A stretch of 64,000 nt of DNA from Mycobacterium heidelbergense (GCF_010730745.1 NZ_AP022615.1:4960001-5024000); one strand, 5' to 3'. Shown: positions 37,717 to 46,767, numbered from the stretch's first letter. The notes: generated by a model not told the origin, from the letters alone. Program-made: numbers and translations.

Positions 37717-38102
37717 TCGTGGTGGACGCGTCGGCGGCCGTCGAGCTCGTCCTCGCGACGCCGCCGGGGGCGGCGGTGGCCCGGCGCTTGCGCAGCGAGA
37801 CGGTGCATGTTCCCGCCCACTTCGATGTTGAGGTGATCGGGGCGATACGGCGAGCGGTTGTGCGTCGGCTGATCAGCGATCACGAAGGGCTCGTCGCTGC
37901 TGCCGATTTCCGGAGCCTGTCATTGAGACGCTGGCCGATAATGCCTTTCGTCCAGCGCGCCTACCAACTGCGGAACACGCACACGGTGGCCGATGCGGTG
38001 TACGTTGCCCTCGCCGAGGGCCTCACGGCACCGCTGATCACCTGCGACGCGCGACTGGCTCAATCCCACGGCCATGATGCACACATCGAGCTTGTTGCCT
38101 GA
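37713..38102 (+). CDS. vapC: VapC-type PIN-domain ribonuclease toxin
   Basis: 129 aa, GTG start. Acidic metal-binding residues are in place: D5 (VVDAS), E40 (FDVEV), D94 (VADAVYVALAE) and D112 (TCDARL), so it should be an active Mg-dependent RNase. Targets of mycobacterial VapC are usually tRNA or rRNA; the target here is unknown. Confidence 0.88.
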   Translation: MIVVDASAAVELVLATPPGAAVARRLRSETVHVPAHFDVEVIGAIRRAVVRRLISDHEGLVAAADFRSLSLRRWPIMPFVQRAYQLRNTHTVADAVYVALAEGLTAPLITCDARLAQSHGHDAHIELVA

Positions 38103-38190
38103 CGGCATGGATACGACGTGCGGTTGAGCACGAACTACACGCCGGTTGAGTCAGCCTTATTGCGCGGCGCAACACCGGCAGACTCCCCTA

Positions 38191-38297
38191 CGGCTCGTCG
38201 CTAACGTGCTATCGGATGCGCTATCAAATTTCAAAGAGCACCATGGCCCCGCCCGAGTAACCAACGATACGTCTGGTCTAACTGTGGCCCCTGTTGC
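38191..38297. repeat. Direct repeat, left flank of the second vapBC module
   Basis: About 107 nt that recur at 39157-39263 with roughly 80-85% identity, including an exact GTGCTATCGGATGCGCTATC core and TTTCAAAGAGCACCATGG. Several differences are synonymous in the frame reading RLVANVLSDALS-x-FKEHHG, so the repeat may derive from a coding sequence. Confidence 0.75.
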
Positions 38298-38388
38298 GTC
38301 CAAGGCTGCGCCAGGCCCCGCAAAAATCGCAGTGGCGTTACGCCCGCGGGGGTCGTGACGCTGACGCGGGAGTCGCGGCCTGACGCAA

Positions 38389-38820
38389 TCAGATAAGCGT
38401 CAGGTTGCGCGCATCGGCGCGCCGGACAGCGTCGATGGGAATCGTCTGATCCAGAGTCGCGAACCGGCAGCCGTTGGCGGTTGCGAGCGCGAGTAGATAT
38501 GCGTCGGTCACCTGACGATGTCCGTGCAGCCGCGTGTAGTCGAAAAGCTCGTCGTCGAGCAGACTGACCGAACATGTCCAGTACTCGTGATACTCGGTCG
38601 CCGCGGCGCGAGCCAACCTGGCGATTGCCTGTGCAGGTGGCACCGGGCTGGGGTATCGAGGCTGGCTGACGATCCGAGCGAAGCCGTTCTGAGTTATCGC
38701 ACACGACGCCCAGCCGTGGACGATCTCGGCGTCGATCCACCCACGAACACGCTCGTGATCGACGTGATCGCTGTCAAGCAGCGCAATGAGGACATTGACG
38801 TCCAGCAGGGCGCGCGTCAC
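38389..38820 (-). CDS. vapC: VapC-type PIN-domain toxin
   Basis: 143 aa. Start LLDVNVLIALLDSDHVDH (D7), then the ITQNGFARI segment, where this VapC subgroup lacks the usual Glu, and D106 (QVTDAYLLALA) and D124 (TLDQ). Overlaps its antitoxin's stop by 4 nt. The module is bracketed by the direct repeats at 38191 and 39157. Confidence 0.85.
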   Translation of the reverse strand: MTRALLDVNVLIALLDSDHVDHERVRGWIDAEIVHGWASCAITQNGFARIVSQPRYPSPVPPAQAIARLARAAATEYHEYWTCSVSLLDDELFDYTRLHGHRQVTDAYLLALATANGCRFATLDQTIPIDAVRRADARNLTLI

Positions 38821-39056
38821 ACGGCTTCCTCGTCACGCAGCCGGTCGATGAGAGCGTTGGACACGGCAGCCCCTCGATGCTCGAAGGGTTCGAAACCGTA
38901 GAAGCTTTCCCGTGTGGGCGTGCCGGTCTGGCACTGTTGTGTCAGCGCCTGCCGCGCGAGATCGGACAGAACTTCGCCTGCTGTGCGGTTCTCGCGGCGC
39001 GCGCGTTCCTTCACCGCGAGCAATACGTCATCATCCAAGGACAGCGTGGTGCGCAT
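38817..39056 (-). CDS. vapB: VapB-type antitoxin (RHH)
   Basis: 79 aa: MRTTLSLDDDVLLAVKERARRENRTAGEVLSDLARQAL is a ribbon-helix-helix domain, followed by a tail with FYGFEPFEHRG that would wrap the toxin. A palindrome lies directly upstream. A TAGCAT hexamer on the minus strand ends 7 nt before the ATG, so the mRNA is probably leaderless. Confidence 0.85.
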   Translation of the reverse strand: MRTTLSLDDDVLLAVKERARRENRTAGEVLSDLARQALTQQCQTGTPTRESFYGFEPFEHRGAAVSNALIDRLRDEEAV

Positions 39057-39061
39057 GCATC

Positions 39062-39077
39062 TGATGCTAGCGCATCA
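39062..39077 (-). promoter_or_regulatory. vapBC operator palindrome
   Basis: TGATGC-TAGC-GCATCA, a perfect 6-bp inverted repeat overlapping the -10 region just before the antitoxin start. Confidence 0.65.
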
Positions 39078-39156
39078 AGCCGATCCCCAGACCGGGCCGG
39101 GCGGCCGCGTTGCCCGAAGTCACACCCGCCGCACCAGCACCACCAGGACCCCAGTG

Positions 39157-39263
39157 CGGCTCGTCGCCAATGTGCTATCGGATGCGCTATCACGTTTCAA
39201 AGAGCACCATGGCCGCCCGCGAGTAACCAGCGATACCCCTGGTCCTACTGTGGCCAGTGTTGC
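39157..39263. repeat. Direct repeat, right flank of the second vapBC module
   Basis: Partner of 38191-38297. Same orientation on both sides of the vapC-vapB pair, so recombination between them would excise the module. Beyond it, up to 39532, no gene is supported. Confidence 0.75.
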
Positions 39264-39532
39264 ATTGCGCGCAACGCCGACGCCACCCGCGGGCCGTCGA
39301 GCCCCTTACGCCACACCCGCCACGTTACATTCCCCCCGAGCAATGCCCGCCGAAGGCTGGACTGATTGGGCCGATGCGGCGCAGTAGAATTGTGCCGTTC
39401 CAACCGTGACATGGACTCAGGATACTCGTGGGACCTCCTGTCGCTGTCCGCGAGCGTGACGTGGCTGCGAAAATCCGGACCGGGCGACACCATGGCGTCA
39501 CGTTCGGCGACTCACGACCAAGGCCGCATCGT

Positions 39533-39559
39533 TGCTACCGCGATACTACCTGGGTAGCA
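39533..39559 (+). promoter_or_regulatory. mazEF operator/promoter
   Basis: Inverted repeat TGCTACC (39533-39539) / GGTAGCA (39553-39559) overlapping a -10-like TAGCAT (39555-39560), 6 nt before the antitoxin ATG; leaderless layout. Confidence 0.6.
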
Positions 39560-39566
39560 TCATGGT

Positions 39567-39797
39567 ATGAAACTGAGCGTGAGCCTCTCCGACCAAGACA
39601 TCGCCGTGTTGGACGCCTACGTCAAGAAAGCCGGCCTGCCCACGCGGTCGGCGGGTTTGCAACGCGCGGTACAAATGCTGCGCCACCCCACGCTCGAGGA
39701 GGACTACGCCCAAGCCTGGGCACAGTGGTCCGCTGCCGAGGATGCCGAGGCATGGGAGGCGACCGTCGGGGACGGCGTGAGCGATGCGCCGCGGTGA
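39567..39797 (+). CDS. mazE: MazE-type antitoxin
   Basis: 76 aa: RHH N-terminus (MKLSVSLSDQDIAVLDAYVKKAGLPTRSAGLQRAV) with an acidic/Trp-containing tail (AWAQWSAAEDAEAWEA) that would occupy the MazF RNA groove. Overlaps mazF by 14 nt. Likely counterpart of MazE9 (Rv2801A) from memory. Confidence 0.82.
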   Translation: MKLSVSLSDQDIAVLDAYVKKAGLPTRSAGLQRAVQMLRHPTLEEDYAQAWAQWSAAEDAEAWEATVGDGVSDAPR

Positions 39798-40131
39798 CAT
39801 CTGGCAGGTCGACCTGGAACCCGCCCGTGGCAGCGAGGCGAACAAGCAGCGCCCCGCCGTCGTCGTCAGCAACGACAGGGCCAATGCCGCAGCGACATCC
39901 CTTGGCCGCGGCGTCGTCACCGTGGTGCCGGTAACCAGCAACATCGACAAAATCTATCCATTTCAGGTGCCACTGTCGGCGGCGACAAGTGGACTCGCCG
40001 TCGAGTCAAAGGCACAGGCCGAGCAGGTGCGCTCTATTGCGGCACAGCGCTTGCTGCGCCGCATTGGCCAGGTCTCGGCGGCCGAACTTGCCGCGATTGA
40101 CGATGCGCTGCGGCTCCATCTGACGCTCTAA
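39784..40131 (+). CDS. mazF: MazF-type endoribonuclease toxin (MazF9/Rv2801c-like)
   Basis: 115 aa. MazF/PemK fold with MRRGDIWQVDLEPARGSEANKQRPAVVVSND start, TVVPVTSNI core and KAQAEQVRSI motif. Closely resembles my memory of MazF9 of M. tuberculosis. Cleaves single-stranded RNA at a short sequence; specificity cannot be read here. Intact. Confidence 0.88.
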   Translation: MRRGDIWQVDLEPARGSEANKQRPAVVVSNDRANAAATSLGRGVVTVVPVTSNIDKIYPFQVPLSAATSGLAVESKAQAEQVRSIAAQRLLRRIGQVSAAELAAIDDALRLHLTL

Positions 40132-40338
40132 GCAGCCAGCGCGCATCGGCGCTACCCGAGCGCTTTGGCCGCCGGCAAGCTGGCCGAATGCCGCTGGCCG
40201 GTGAGCGCTTTGCCTGCTTTCAGCGACAACTTGACCGCACCGACGTGACCTGAATCCTATTGCACAGCAAGGAAACTCACGTCAAGACGTCGACAGGCTG
40301 GCCGGTGACGTCGGCGGTCGGCCGGCCGTCCGCCGCGC

Positions 40339-41148
40339 TCAGACGACCTGCAGCCCCTCGGGGATGTCCAGCGGGTTGCGCCAAAACGCGTCATTGACAA
40401 AACGATTGAACAAATCCGGCGGCAACAACGTCGCCCGCGGCTCAGCCTTGACCGTACCGCGCACCGTGTGCAACCCCGGCGTACCGGCGCGCTCGTCGAA
40501 CTCGGTGACGTCGTAATCGACGTGGCCAAAATCGTGCTCAAAGGCCGGCTCACCCAAAAACGCGTAGATGGCGTGCATCACCTTGGCCGGATCCGTGCTC
40601 AGCGTCTCGTACTGGACCAACAACAGCCGATCCGTCTGCGCGCCATAACACGCCTGCTTCAGCGCATCGTAGGGACCACCGACCATGCCATCCGGCGCCA
40701 CCACGCCATTGGCGCGGGTGTACACCGTGCCATCGGGCTGATAGTTGAAAATTGACGACGGGCTAAAGATATTGCGCTGGATCAACCGCTCAATGCTGTC
40801 GACCACCCACGACAACTCCCGCACACAGGCGATCACCTTCGCCTCCGGGAACAGCCGCTCGATCGCCGGCATCCACGCACACCACGCACGGCTGGTATCA
40901 AAGATCACCTCCGCCGGGCAATCGGCATAAAAGTCATCGAACAACCCACGCAGGATCCGCTCCCGCTTAGCGTCATCGATGAACACCGAAAACTCATTGC
41001 GCGCACTCATCTGACTCAGCAGCGCACCGAACAGCCCCGCCAACGGACCCGACATCCCAGCCTCAAACCGCGGATTCTGCCGCAACAACGCCGCCAACAA
41101 CGTCGAACCCGACCGTGGGAGACCCGAGATGAAATGCATAGATGCCAT
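40339..41148 (-). CDS. PAPS-dependent sulfotransferase
   Basis: 269 aa from ATG 41148, which has AAGGAGAG about 4 nt upstream; the frame continues upstream without support. The 5'-phosphosulfate-binding loop SGLPRSGSTLL is at residues 8-18 and a 3'-phosphate-binding segment (VRELSWVVDSIERLI) follows. Transfers sulfate from PAPS to a hydroxyl or amine, in mycobacteria often of glycolipids. No linked operon partner: neighbours are separated by about 200 and 280 nt, so the substrate is unknown. Confidence 0.88.
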   Translation of the reverse strand: MASMHFISGLPRSGSTLLAALLRQNPRFEAGMSGPLAGLFGALLSQMSARNEFSVFIDDAKRERILRGLFDDFYADCPAEVIFDTSRAWCAWMPAIERLFPEAKVIACVRELSWVVDSIERLIQRNIFSPSSIFNYQPDGTVYTRANGVVAPDGMVGGPYDALKQACYGAQTDRLLLVQYETLSTDPAKVMHAIYAFLGEPAFEHDFGHVDYDVTEFDERAGTPGLHTVRGTVKAEPRATLLPPDLFNRFVNDAFWRNPLDIPEGLQVV

Positions 41149-41432
41149 GGGGCTCTCCTTAACCGTCCGTCGGGTGGCCCGCGGACATCGAGTCGTGTAA
41201 TGCCCACTAGATGGTAATTGATCGCGGCTCGCAACCGCCTCGCCGATGGTGGCCGAATCGTCCGGAGAAGGCGCCTCCGGAAAGCTGCCGGATTGAATCA
41301 TCTGTTGCAGGATGCAAACAGCATAAAGGAGAGCGGCACTCGCTTTCGGTATAAATCCGAAACTCGCACCTTCATTCCCCAGGCGGTCGATTACGCTCGC
41401 AGCGTTACAGCATAGACGTCAGGAGAAGCATC

Positions 41433-41681
41433 ATGACCGACCCCAATGTGGCCGCCGCGCTGCGGAGCATGAAGGTTCCCGAGCAGATGGCCGGCAGTCA
41501 GGCCCTGAAGGACTTCCTGATCAGCCAAAGCGAGATCGACCAAAGCTCCACCACCCTCGACGAGCAACTCAATGCCCACCGGCAGCTACTAGCCCTGCTC
41601 GTCGGCTCGCACTTGGAGGTCGTTAACATCCTCGGAGCGCTCGAGGAAGGCCTGGTGAAAGCGGCGCAGCGACCCACTTAG
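41433..41681 (+). CDS. Hypothetical protein, 82 aa
   Basis: Good ribosome site AGGAGA 7 nt before the ATG. Mostly helical (LDEQLNAHRQLLALLVGSHLEVVNILGALEEGLV). Not recognised. Convergent with the PPE gene, 84 nt away. Confidence 0.65.
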   Translation: MTDPNVAAALRSMKVPEQMAGSQALKDFLISQSEIDQSSTTLDEQLNAHRQLLALLVGSHLEVVNILGALEEGLVKAAQRPT

Positions 41682-41765
41682 CAGGTGGCCAGTCAGCAGT
41701 CACTGGACTTCCATGCGACTGCGGGCCAAGTCGAGGCGAAGAGCAATGACCCACAGAGCATTTAA

Positions 41766-42959
41766 TCAGCCGCCAACTGGCGAATGGGGGATGACTTTGC
41801 CGGCCGCCGGCATCTTGCTGGCGATGCCGCCGACGCCACGTCCGCTCAGCGCTCCCATCAGCGCCTGGGCGAAGGGGCTGGACGGCATGGCCGAGGCCTG
41901 TGATAACGCCGGGGTGGCCACACTGTTTGGCGGCAGCACCGGCGCCGCGCGGACTACCCCCTGAGCCGCCGTCGACCAGCCCGGCGGAATCGACAATCCA
42001 CCGATTTGCGCCGCATGCGACAACTGGCCCGAGATCGCCGTCCCCCACGACGTGAGCTGATTGGTCACCCCGCCGACCACCAATTGCATTTTGCCGTCCA
42101 CGAGCTCACCAATGCTCGTGAGCAGGCCATCGCTGCCTGTCAGACCCGTCGCCCCCGTCGCTCCGGCCGTCGAGTTGCTCATGTTCGTGAGCAACGAAAT
42201 GGGCTGCTGCCCCATGCTCACCATGTAGTACGCAGCCTCCAGGGAATACAGCGACGACTGGCTGAATCCGCCCCCATTCAACAACGAACTCAGACCGGTG
42301 GTGCTCAACAGCCAGGCCACCGGGGGCGACGCCGACAGTGAACCTAACGCCGCCTGCGTCTGGACACCCAGAGTCGTCAACGCCGCCAACACACTCGCCC
42401 CATCGACGATGCCCTGCGCCGGTGTCGCAGCCGCCGCATTCGTCATCGACGGCGGGGCACTTAGCGCCGGCACCTGCACCGCGCCACTCGCCGAGGTCGC
42501 ATACCCATTCATCGCCGCCACGTCCTGGGCCCACATTTCCACGTACTGAGCTTCAGTCGCCGCGATCGCCGGAGTGTTTTGACCCAAAATATTGGTGGCC
42601 ACCAACGCCGCCAACAACGCCCGATTCGTCGCGACCACCGCCGGGGGCACCGTCATCGCAAACGCCGTCTCGTACGCGGAGACCGCCGCGCTCGCCTGGG
42701 CACTGGCCTGCGCCGCCGCCGCCGCCGTCGTACCCATCCACGACACATACGGAGCGGCCGCACCGGCCATCGCCATCGCCGACGGACCCGACCACCCACT
42801 GCTCAAATTCGCAATCACTGACTGATACGAACTCGCTGTGGCATACAAATCGGTAGCCAACCCATCCCACGCCGCGGCCGCCGCCACCAACGGCCCCGAC
42901 CCCGGCCCCGCGTACATCAACCCCGAATTAACCTCCGGCGGAAAAAACGCGAAATACAC
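41766..42959 (-). CDS. PPE family protein, PPE-SVP subfamily
   Basis: 397 aa, GTG start with AGGA upstream. PPE domain (FFPPEVNSGLMYAGPGSGPLVAAA, WSGPSA turn, MWAQDVAAMNGY), then a variable middle and the SVP motif GGLSIPPGW about 70 residues from the end. Follows a PE gene by 14 nt; the PE/PPE dimer is expected to be exported by an ESX (probably ESX-5) system. Confidence 0.9.
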   Translation of the reverse strand: MYFAFFPPEVNSGLMYAGPGSGPLVAAAAAWDGLATDLYATASSYQSVIANLSSGWSGPSAMAMAGAAAPYVSWMGTTAAAAAQASAQASAAVSAYETAFAMTVPPAVVATNRALLAALVATNILGQNTPAIAATEAQYVEMWAQDVAAMNGYATSASGAVQVPALSAPPSMTNAAAATPAQGIVDGASVLAALTTLGVQTQAALGSLSASPPVAWLLSTTGLSSLLNGGGFSQSSLYSLEAAYYMVSMGQQPISLLTNMSNSTAGATGATGLTGSDGLLTSIGELVDGKMQLVVGGVTNQLTSWGTAISGQLSHAAQIGGLSIPPGWSTAAQGVVRAAPVLPPNSVATPALSQASAMPSSPFAQALMGALSGRGVGGIASKMPAAGKVIPHSPVGG

Positions 42960-42973
42960 GGCGACCGTCCTTC

Positions 42974-43273
42974 CTAACCGGCCGCAGCCGCATTTGTCGC
43001 CTCGGCCACCGCGTACGACGTCCCACCGGTGGCCATGGCGGCGACAAATGCGTCATGAATCTGGCTAGCCATCGCCGCAACCGTTTGATACGCCAGCCCA
43101 TGGGCAGCGAACTGCGTGGCCACCAACGCCGACACCTGATCAGCCGCCGGCGCCACCAGCTGCGTCGTCGGACCCTCCACCACCGCATTCTGCGCCGTCA
43201 TCGACACACCGATGTTAGCCAAATTGCCCGCCGCGGCGGTCAACAATTCCGGTCGCGTGATCACAAAGGACAC
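42974..43273 (-). CDS. PE family protein
   Basis: 99 aa, only the PE domain: MSFVITRPELLTAAAGNLANIG start, helical hairpin, and a YAVAEA segment near residue 90 that matches the YxxxD/E secretion signal. Partner of the PPE gene directly downstream. Confidence 0.9.
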   Translation of the reverse strand: MSFVITRPELLTAAAGNLANIGVSMTAQNAVVEGPTTQLVAPAADQVSALVATQFAAHGLAYQTVAAMASQIHDAFVAAMATGGTSYAVAEATNAAAAG

Positions 43274-44164
43274 GCCCCCACCTCCTTCACCACAGCCGCC
43301 CAGCTCCCTGCTCGGCGGATATCATTTAATTCCTTGTCGCAGAACATATTCCACACCCGATACATGGCAGCGCGCTTATGATCCACGTAGGACATCCGAC
43401 TAGGGGTGCCGCCACCGGAATGGTCGACAAGACAACCGAGCTCGACAGCCTCGGGGCCGCTGCCAGCCGCGGCGAACCGACTCATGTGTTGCGTTGGAGC
43501 AATGCTGAACCTGCAGGCAAGCCCCCCCTTGCCGCCAATTGACTTCGGCGCCAAGAGAACCGCCGGCTTCCGTCGCATCACCAATAGTGTCGGGACACTC
43601 GCCGAAATCCGAATCTTTCCTCATGTTCTTACCCAACCCATTGACCGCAATATCCAGGTCAGCGCAGACGTGTACAGCACACTTTCGGACGCTTGAAGGC
43701 CTTTGGCCAACACAACGTCGCCCAGGAGATCGACGCCCGCAACGGCCACGCCGCCGGTGGCTCGGCGACGAAGCGCTAGCCACATTTCCGTCTCCTCCAA
43801 CGTTTTCCGCCACAATCTGACGTGTGTCCGCACAGTATCGAAGACATCGCCTCTTAATGTGCGGTTCCGAGTTAAAGCCCCAAGCCCGCACCGCTTTCCC
43901 GCCTCAGGCAACGCGCTCGTAGACCAGATCTACTGATCATAGCCCTAGCGCAGCCCCGTCGGCAAACATTTACCCGGGTTAGATTGTTTCAAGGTGAAAA
44001 TAGTTGCCGGTAAGAACCCTGTAAGGAACCAGTGAGTCCTGCGGCGTAGTTTGGTTATGCGGCACTGATATTCGTGAGTTCGGGGGGCGGGCCGGTACGT
44101 CTGCTCCAACGGAATTGCCGATTCGCCTTCTCTTGGCATGGTTCGTCGCTTACCATCGGCATCC
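43274..44164. other. Intergenic stretch without recognisable genes
   Basis: About 890 nt between divergent PE and marR genes. Long minus-strand frames (43400-43911) show no family motifs and Arg/Cys-rich composition of non-coding type. Presumably holds both promoters. Confidence 0.5.
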
Positions 44165-44725
44165 ATGAACGGCCTCATCGGCGGCCGAACCGCCAGCGAC
44201 ATTCCCGGGTTGGATATAGCCGAACAGAAGTCATGGGAGAATTTCCTCGCTGCGGCCATCCACGTGTACGCCGTCCTGAACGGCAGGCTCGACGAGGCCC
44301 ACCGGTTATCGCTGGGCGACGTCAATTTGCTGCAGATCTTGAGCAACTCCCCCGGCGGCAGCGCCCGCATGGGCGACCTGGCCGCCGCGCTGCCCTCGCC
44401 CCCAACGCATGTCACAAGGAAAGTCCGTCGTCTCGAAGGTCAGGATCTGGTGCGACGCTGTGTCAGCCCCACCGATCGGCGCGGGGTGATCGCCACCATC
44501 ACCGAGAAAGGTCGGGTGGTGGCGGAGCACGCCATGGTCACGTACGCCCGGGAAGTCCGCAAGATCTTCCTCTCCCAGATGTCGCAGGCCCAGGTCGGCG
44601 CCATGGAAGACAGGTGCTACCGCATCGCGGAGGCGCTGAAGGACTCCGAAGCGACGGCGAACCTTGTTCATTTGTCGACTCGACGCGCCCGGCACCCCGG
44701 TCCGCTGCGAGGGCCAGAAACCTGA
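44165..44725 (+). CDS. MarR-family transcriptional regulator, paralogue of 24272-24856
   Basis: 186 aa from ATG 44165; ATG 44138 is an upstream alternative. Winged helix with MGDLAAALPSPPTHVTRKVRRLEGQDLV and wing PTDRRGVIATITEKGR, closely parallel to the other MarR in this window, including the long N-terminus and GLD(I)AEQ/GLGDTEQ start of the domain. Divergent from the PE/PPE operon across about 900 nt, so it may regulate that operon; inference only. Confidence 0.85.
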   Translation: MNGLIGGRTASDIPGLDIAEQKSWENFLAAAIHVYAVLNGRLDEAHRLSLGDVNLLQILSNSPGGSARMGDLAAALPSPPTHVTRKVRRLEGQDLVRRCVSPTDRRGVIATITEKGRVVAEHAMVTYAREVRKIFLSQMSQAQVGAMEDRCYRIAEALKDSEATANLVHLSTRRARHPGPLRGPET

Positions 44726-44752
44726 CGCAAGCGGCGCGGGACCTCACGTCTA

Positions 44753-45619
44753 TCAGCCGACCTGTACTGACTTGATAGTGACGCCGGTGACCGGCGCACC
44801 GTCCTGACCGCCGCCAGCGACGCCCGCTCTGGCGACCTTGTCCAGCGTAGCCAGCCCGTCGGCCCGGATGGTGCCGAAGACGGTGTATCCCGGTGGTAGC
44901 TGGGAGTCCTTGTACACCAGAAAGAACTGGCTGCCGTTGGTGTCGGCGCCGGTATTGGCCATGGCAAGCGTCCCGCGCGGATAGAGTACGGGCTTACGCA
45001 GCGCAGGGTCGTCGGACTTGTACTGATCGGTTGGGTACTCGTTGGCGAACTGGTAACCCGGGCCGCCGGTGCCGTCGCCCTTGGGATCGCCGCACTGCAG
45101 TACGCCCAGTTTGGGCGATGTGGTCAACCGGTGGCAGTGGGTGTCGTCGAAGAACTTTTGCTTGGCCAGGCTGGTGAAACTGTTGACCGTGCACGGTGAT
45201 TCGTTGTTGGCCAGGAGCAGGCCGATGGGGCCCTGGTCGGTCACAATGTTGGCACTCGTCTGAGGCGGGTCAGTGGAAACCTTGCCCGCTCGCGGTGGAT
45301 CCACCGGTTTGCTGGCGGGTTCGGGCGCTAGCGGGTATTGGCAGTCGGCGCCGACATTCGCCGACCGCGTGAACGGCGGAAGATGCGCTACCCCTCCAGC
45401 GGGAGACGCGGAAGTGCTCGTTGCCGCCGCTGCCTTGTGGTGGTCATCGCGGTTGGCGAGGTAAATGCCGCCCGCTATTGCGGCAATGGCGACTACCACC
45501 GCCACCGACGAGCCTACAATGGTCAAAATCCGGCGGCGACGCTCCTGTTGGGCTTGACGTTCCAGGTGCCGTTGCAGCTTGCGCTTGGCTTTCGCACGTC
45601 GCTCTTCGTTCGTCGACAC
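44753..45619 (-). CDS. ppiB: Membrane-anchored cyclophilin-type peptidyl-prolyl isomerase
   Basis: 288 aa from GTG 45619 (STNEERRAKAKRKLQRHLERQ), matching the recalled PpiB (Rv2582) start; the longer frame to 45853 lacks support. Basic cytoplasmic N-terminus, one TM helix (ILTIVGSSVAVVVAIAAIAGGIYL), Pro/Ala linker, then a cyclophilin domain with the catalytic Arg segment CHRLT, GTLAMANTG and GSQFFLVY. Accelerates prolyl isomerisation of extracytoplasmic proteins. Confidence 0.88.
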   Translation of the reverse strand: MSTNEERRAKAKRKLQRHLERQAQQERRRRILTIVGSSVAVVVAIAAIAGGIYLANRDDHHKAAAATSTSASPAGGVAHLPPFTRSANVGADCQYPLAPEPASKPVDPPRAGKVSTDPPQTSANIVTDQGPIGLLLANNESPCTVNSFTSLAKQKFFDDTHCHRLTTSPKLGVLQCGDPKGDGTGGPGYQFANEYPTDQYKSDDPALRKPVLYPRGTLAMANTGADTNGSQFFLVYKDSQLPPGYTVFGTIRADGLATLDKVARAGVAGGGQDGAPVTGVTIKSVQVG

Positions 45620-45699
45620 GCCGCTATCCCTCCGTGATCGGCCTGTAAGCCAGGGCCGGGCATCCTTCCCCACAGGAAGGCTGCGATTCGTTGTTCGGG

Positions 45700-46767
45700 T
45701 CAGGTGCCCTGAATGGCGGCACAGGCTCCCAGGACCGTTGTGGACAGGTAATTGGCCGCATTCGCCAGATGGTTGTCGGCCGGCGAATAGGTCGGCACGG
45801 CAAGCGCGAAAGCGCGGCGGTACTGGGCGGAGAGGCTCGCAAAATCCTGCCAAGTGAGGTTGCCGCTGCTGCGGCCCAGCTCCTCCAGCTGGCCGGCGAA
45901 TGTGTTCATCACCTGTGCGGCGGCATAGTTAGTGGCCTTTTGCTCGTTGCTCCACAGCATGACGGGAATATTTGGGTCGATGTTCCGCCACGCGGCGGTT
46001 TGTCGGCCGAACTGATCCAGTGCCGACTTCCATTGGGCGCAGGTGGGATTGGGGCGGGTGAGGAAGGGTGCCGGGTTTGTCAGGTTTCCCACCGGCGCTA
46101 CCTTTGACGGTGAGTCACCGGGCGGCACCATCGGACCGCGCACCGCCGCTGCCCCATCGGTGATGGCACTGCAGATCGCCCCGAGTGCGGATGCCGCGCT
46201 GTTAGCGGTGCCGGCGAAGTTGTCGTCAGCCGGGACGTATTTTGGGATATGCATGGCATAAGCGAACGCGTAAGCGATGAATTGCTCATAGAGTTCGCGC
46301 ATGATCCGATGAGGCGTCAACTTGACCAGGCCGACGGTCTGCGCGGCCGCATCACGCATCGACTGAGCCGCGGCCGCAAACTGCATACGCTGTTTGTCGT
46401 CCCACGCCGAAGCTGGGACCGATCGGTCTCGATCGTTCCAAATGCCCTGCCCGTCGTTGGCCAGCGAATTGTTGATCTGCGTCCAAGCCGCACAGCTGGG
46501 ATCGTCGGTGATGACAACGGCGGGCCCGACGTCATGGGCGCTGGCGACCGGCGGCCCCGTCTGGGTCGTATTCGTCCCGGACTGAGCTGACGACGAATCG
46601 TTTCCGGAATCGCTGTGGTTGAAAAACAACACGACCGCGAGGATGATCGCCAAAGCGGCCACCAAAGTGACCGCGCCCAATGCCCGCTTCAGGTTTTTCT
46701 TATCATCCGGCTCGTCGATGTCATCGTCGTCGTCATCATCGTTGTCGAACTCTTGGGTGCGAGACAT
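45700..46767 (-). CDS. Single-pass membrane protein with duplicated extracytoplasmic domain
   Basis: 355 aa from ATG 46767; GTG 46800 possible. Acidic cytoplasmic tail (Asp8 run), TM helix (LGAVTLVAALAIILAVVLFF), then two tandem homologous domains of about 110 aa. Each starts with (D/N)P-x-CA-x-W, contains W-x-(D/N) and YA-x-A helices and a (Y/T)-x-PADN turn, and ends in LGA-(I)-C. The paired Cys in each repeat probably form a disulfide. Not recognised beyond mycobacterial conserved protein. Confidence 0.75.
   Translation of the reverse strand: MSRTQEFDNDDDDDDDIDEPDDKKNLKRALGAVTLVAALAIILAVVLFFNHSDSGNDSSSAQSGTNTTQTGPPVASAHDVGPAVVITDDPSCAAWTQINNSLANDGQGIWNDRDRSVPASAWDDKQRMQFAAAAQSMRDAAAQTVGLVKLTPHRIMRELYEQFIAYAFAYAMHIPKYVPADDNFAGTANSAASALGAICSAITDGAAAVRGPMVPPGDSPSKVAPVGNLTNPAPFLTRPNPTCAQWKSALDQFGRQTAAWRNIDPNIPVMLWSNEQKATNYAAAQVMNTFAGQLEELGRSSGNLTWQDFASLSAQYRRAFALAVPTYSPADNHLANAANYLSTTVLGACAAIQGT

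Noticed and set aside
43400..43911. Overlapping minus-strand frames of 96-163 codons between PE and marR
   Set aside because: No family motif, no ribosome site, Cys/Arg-rich composition; treated as intergenic.
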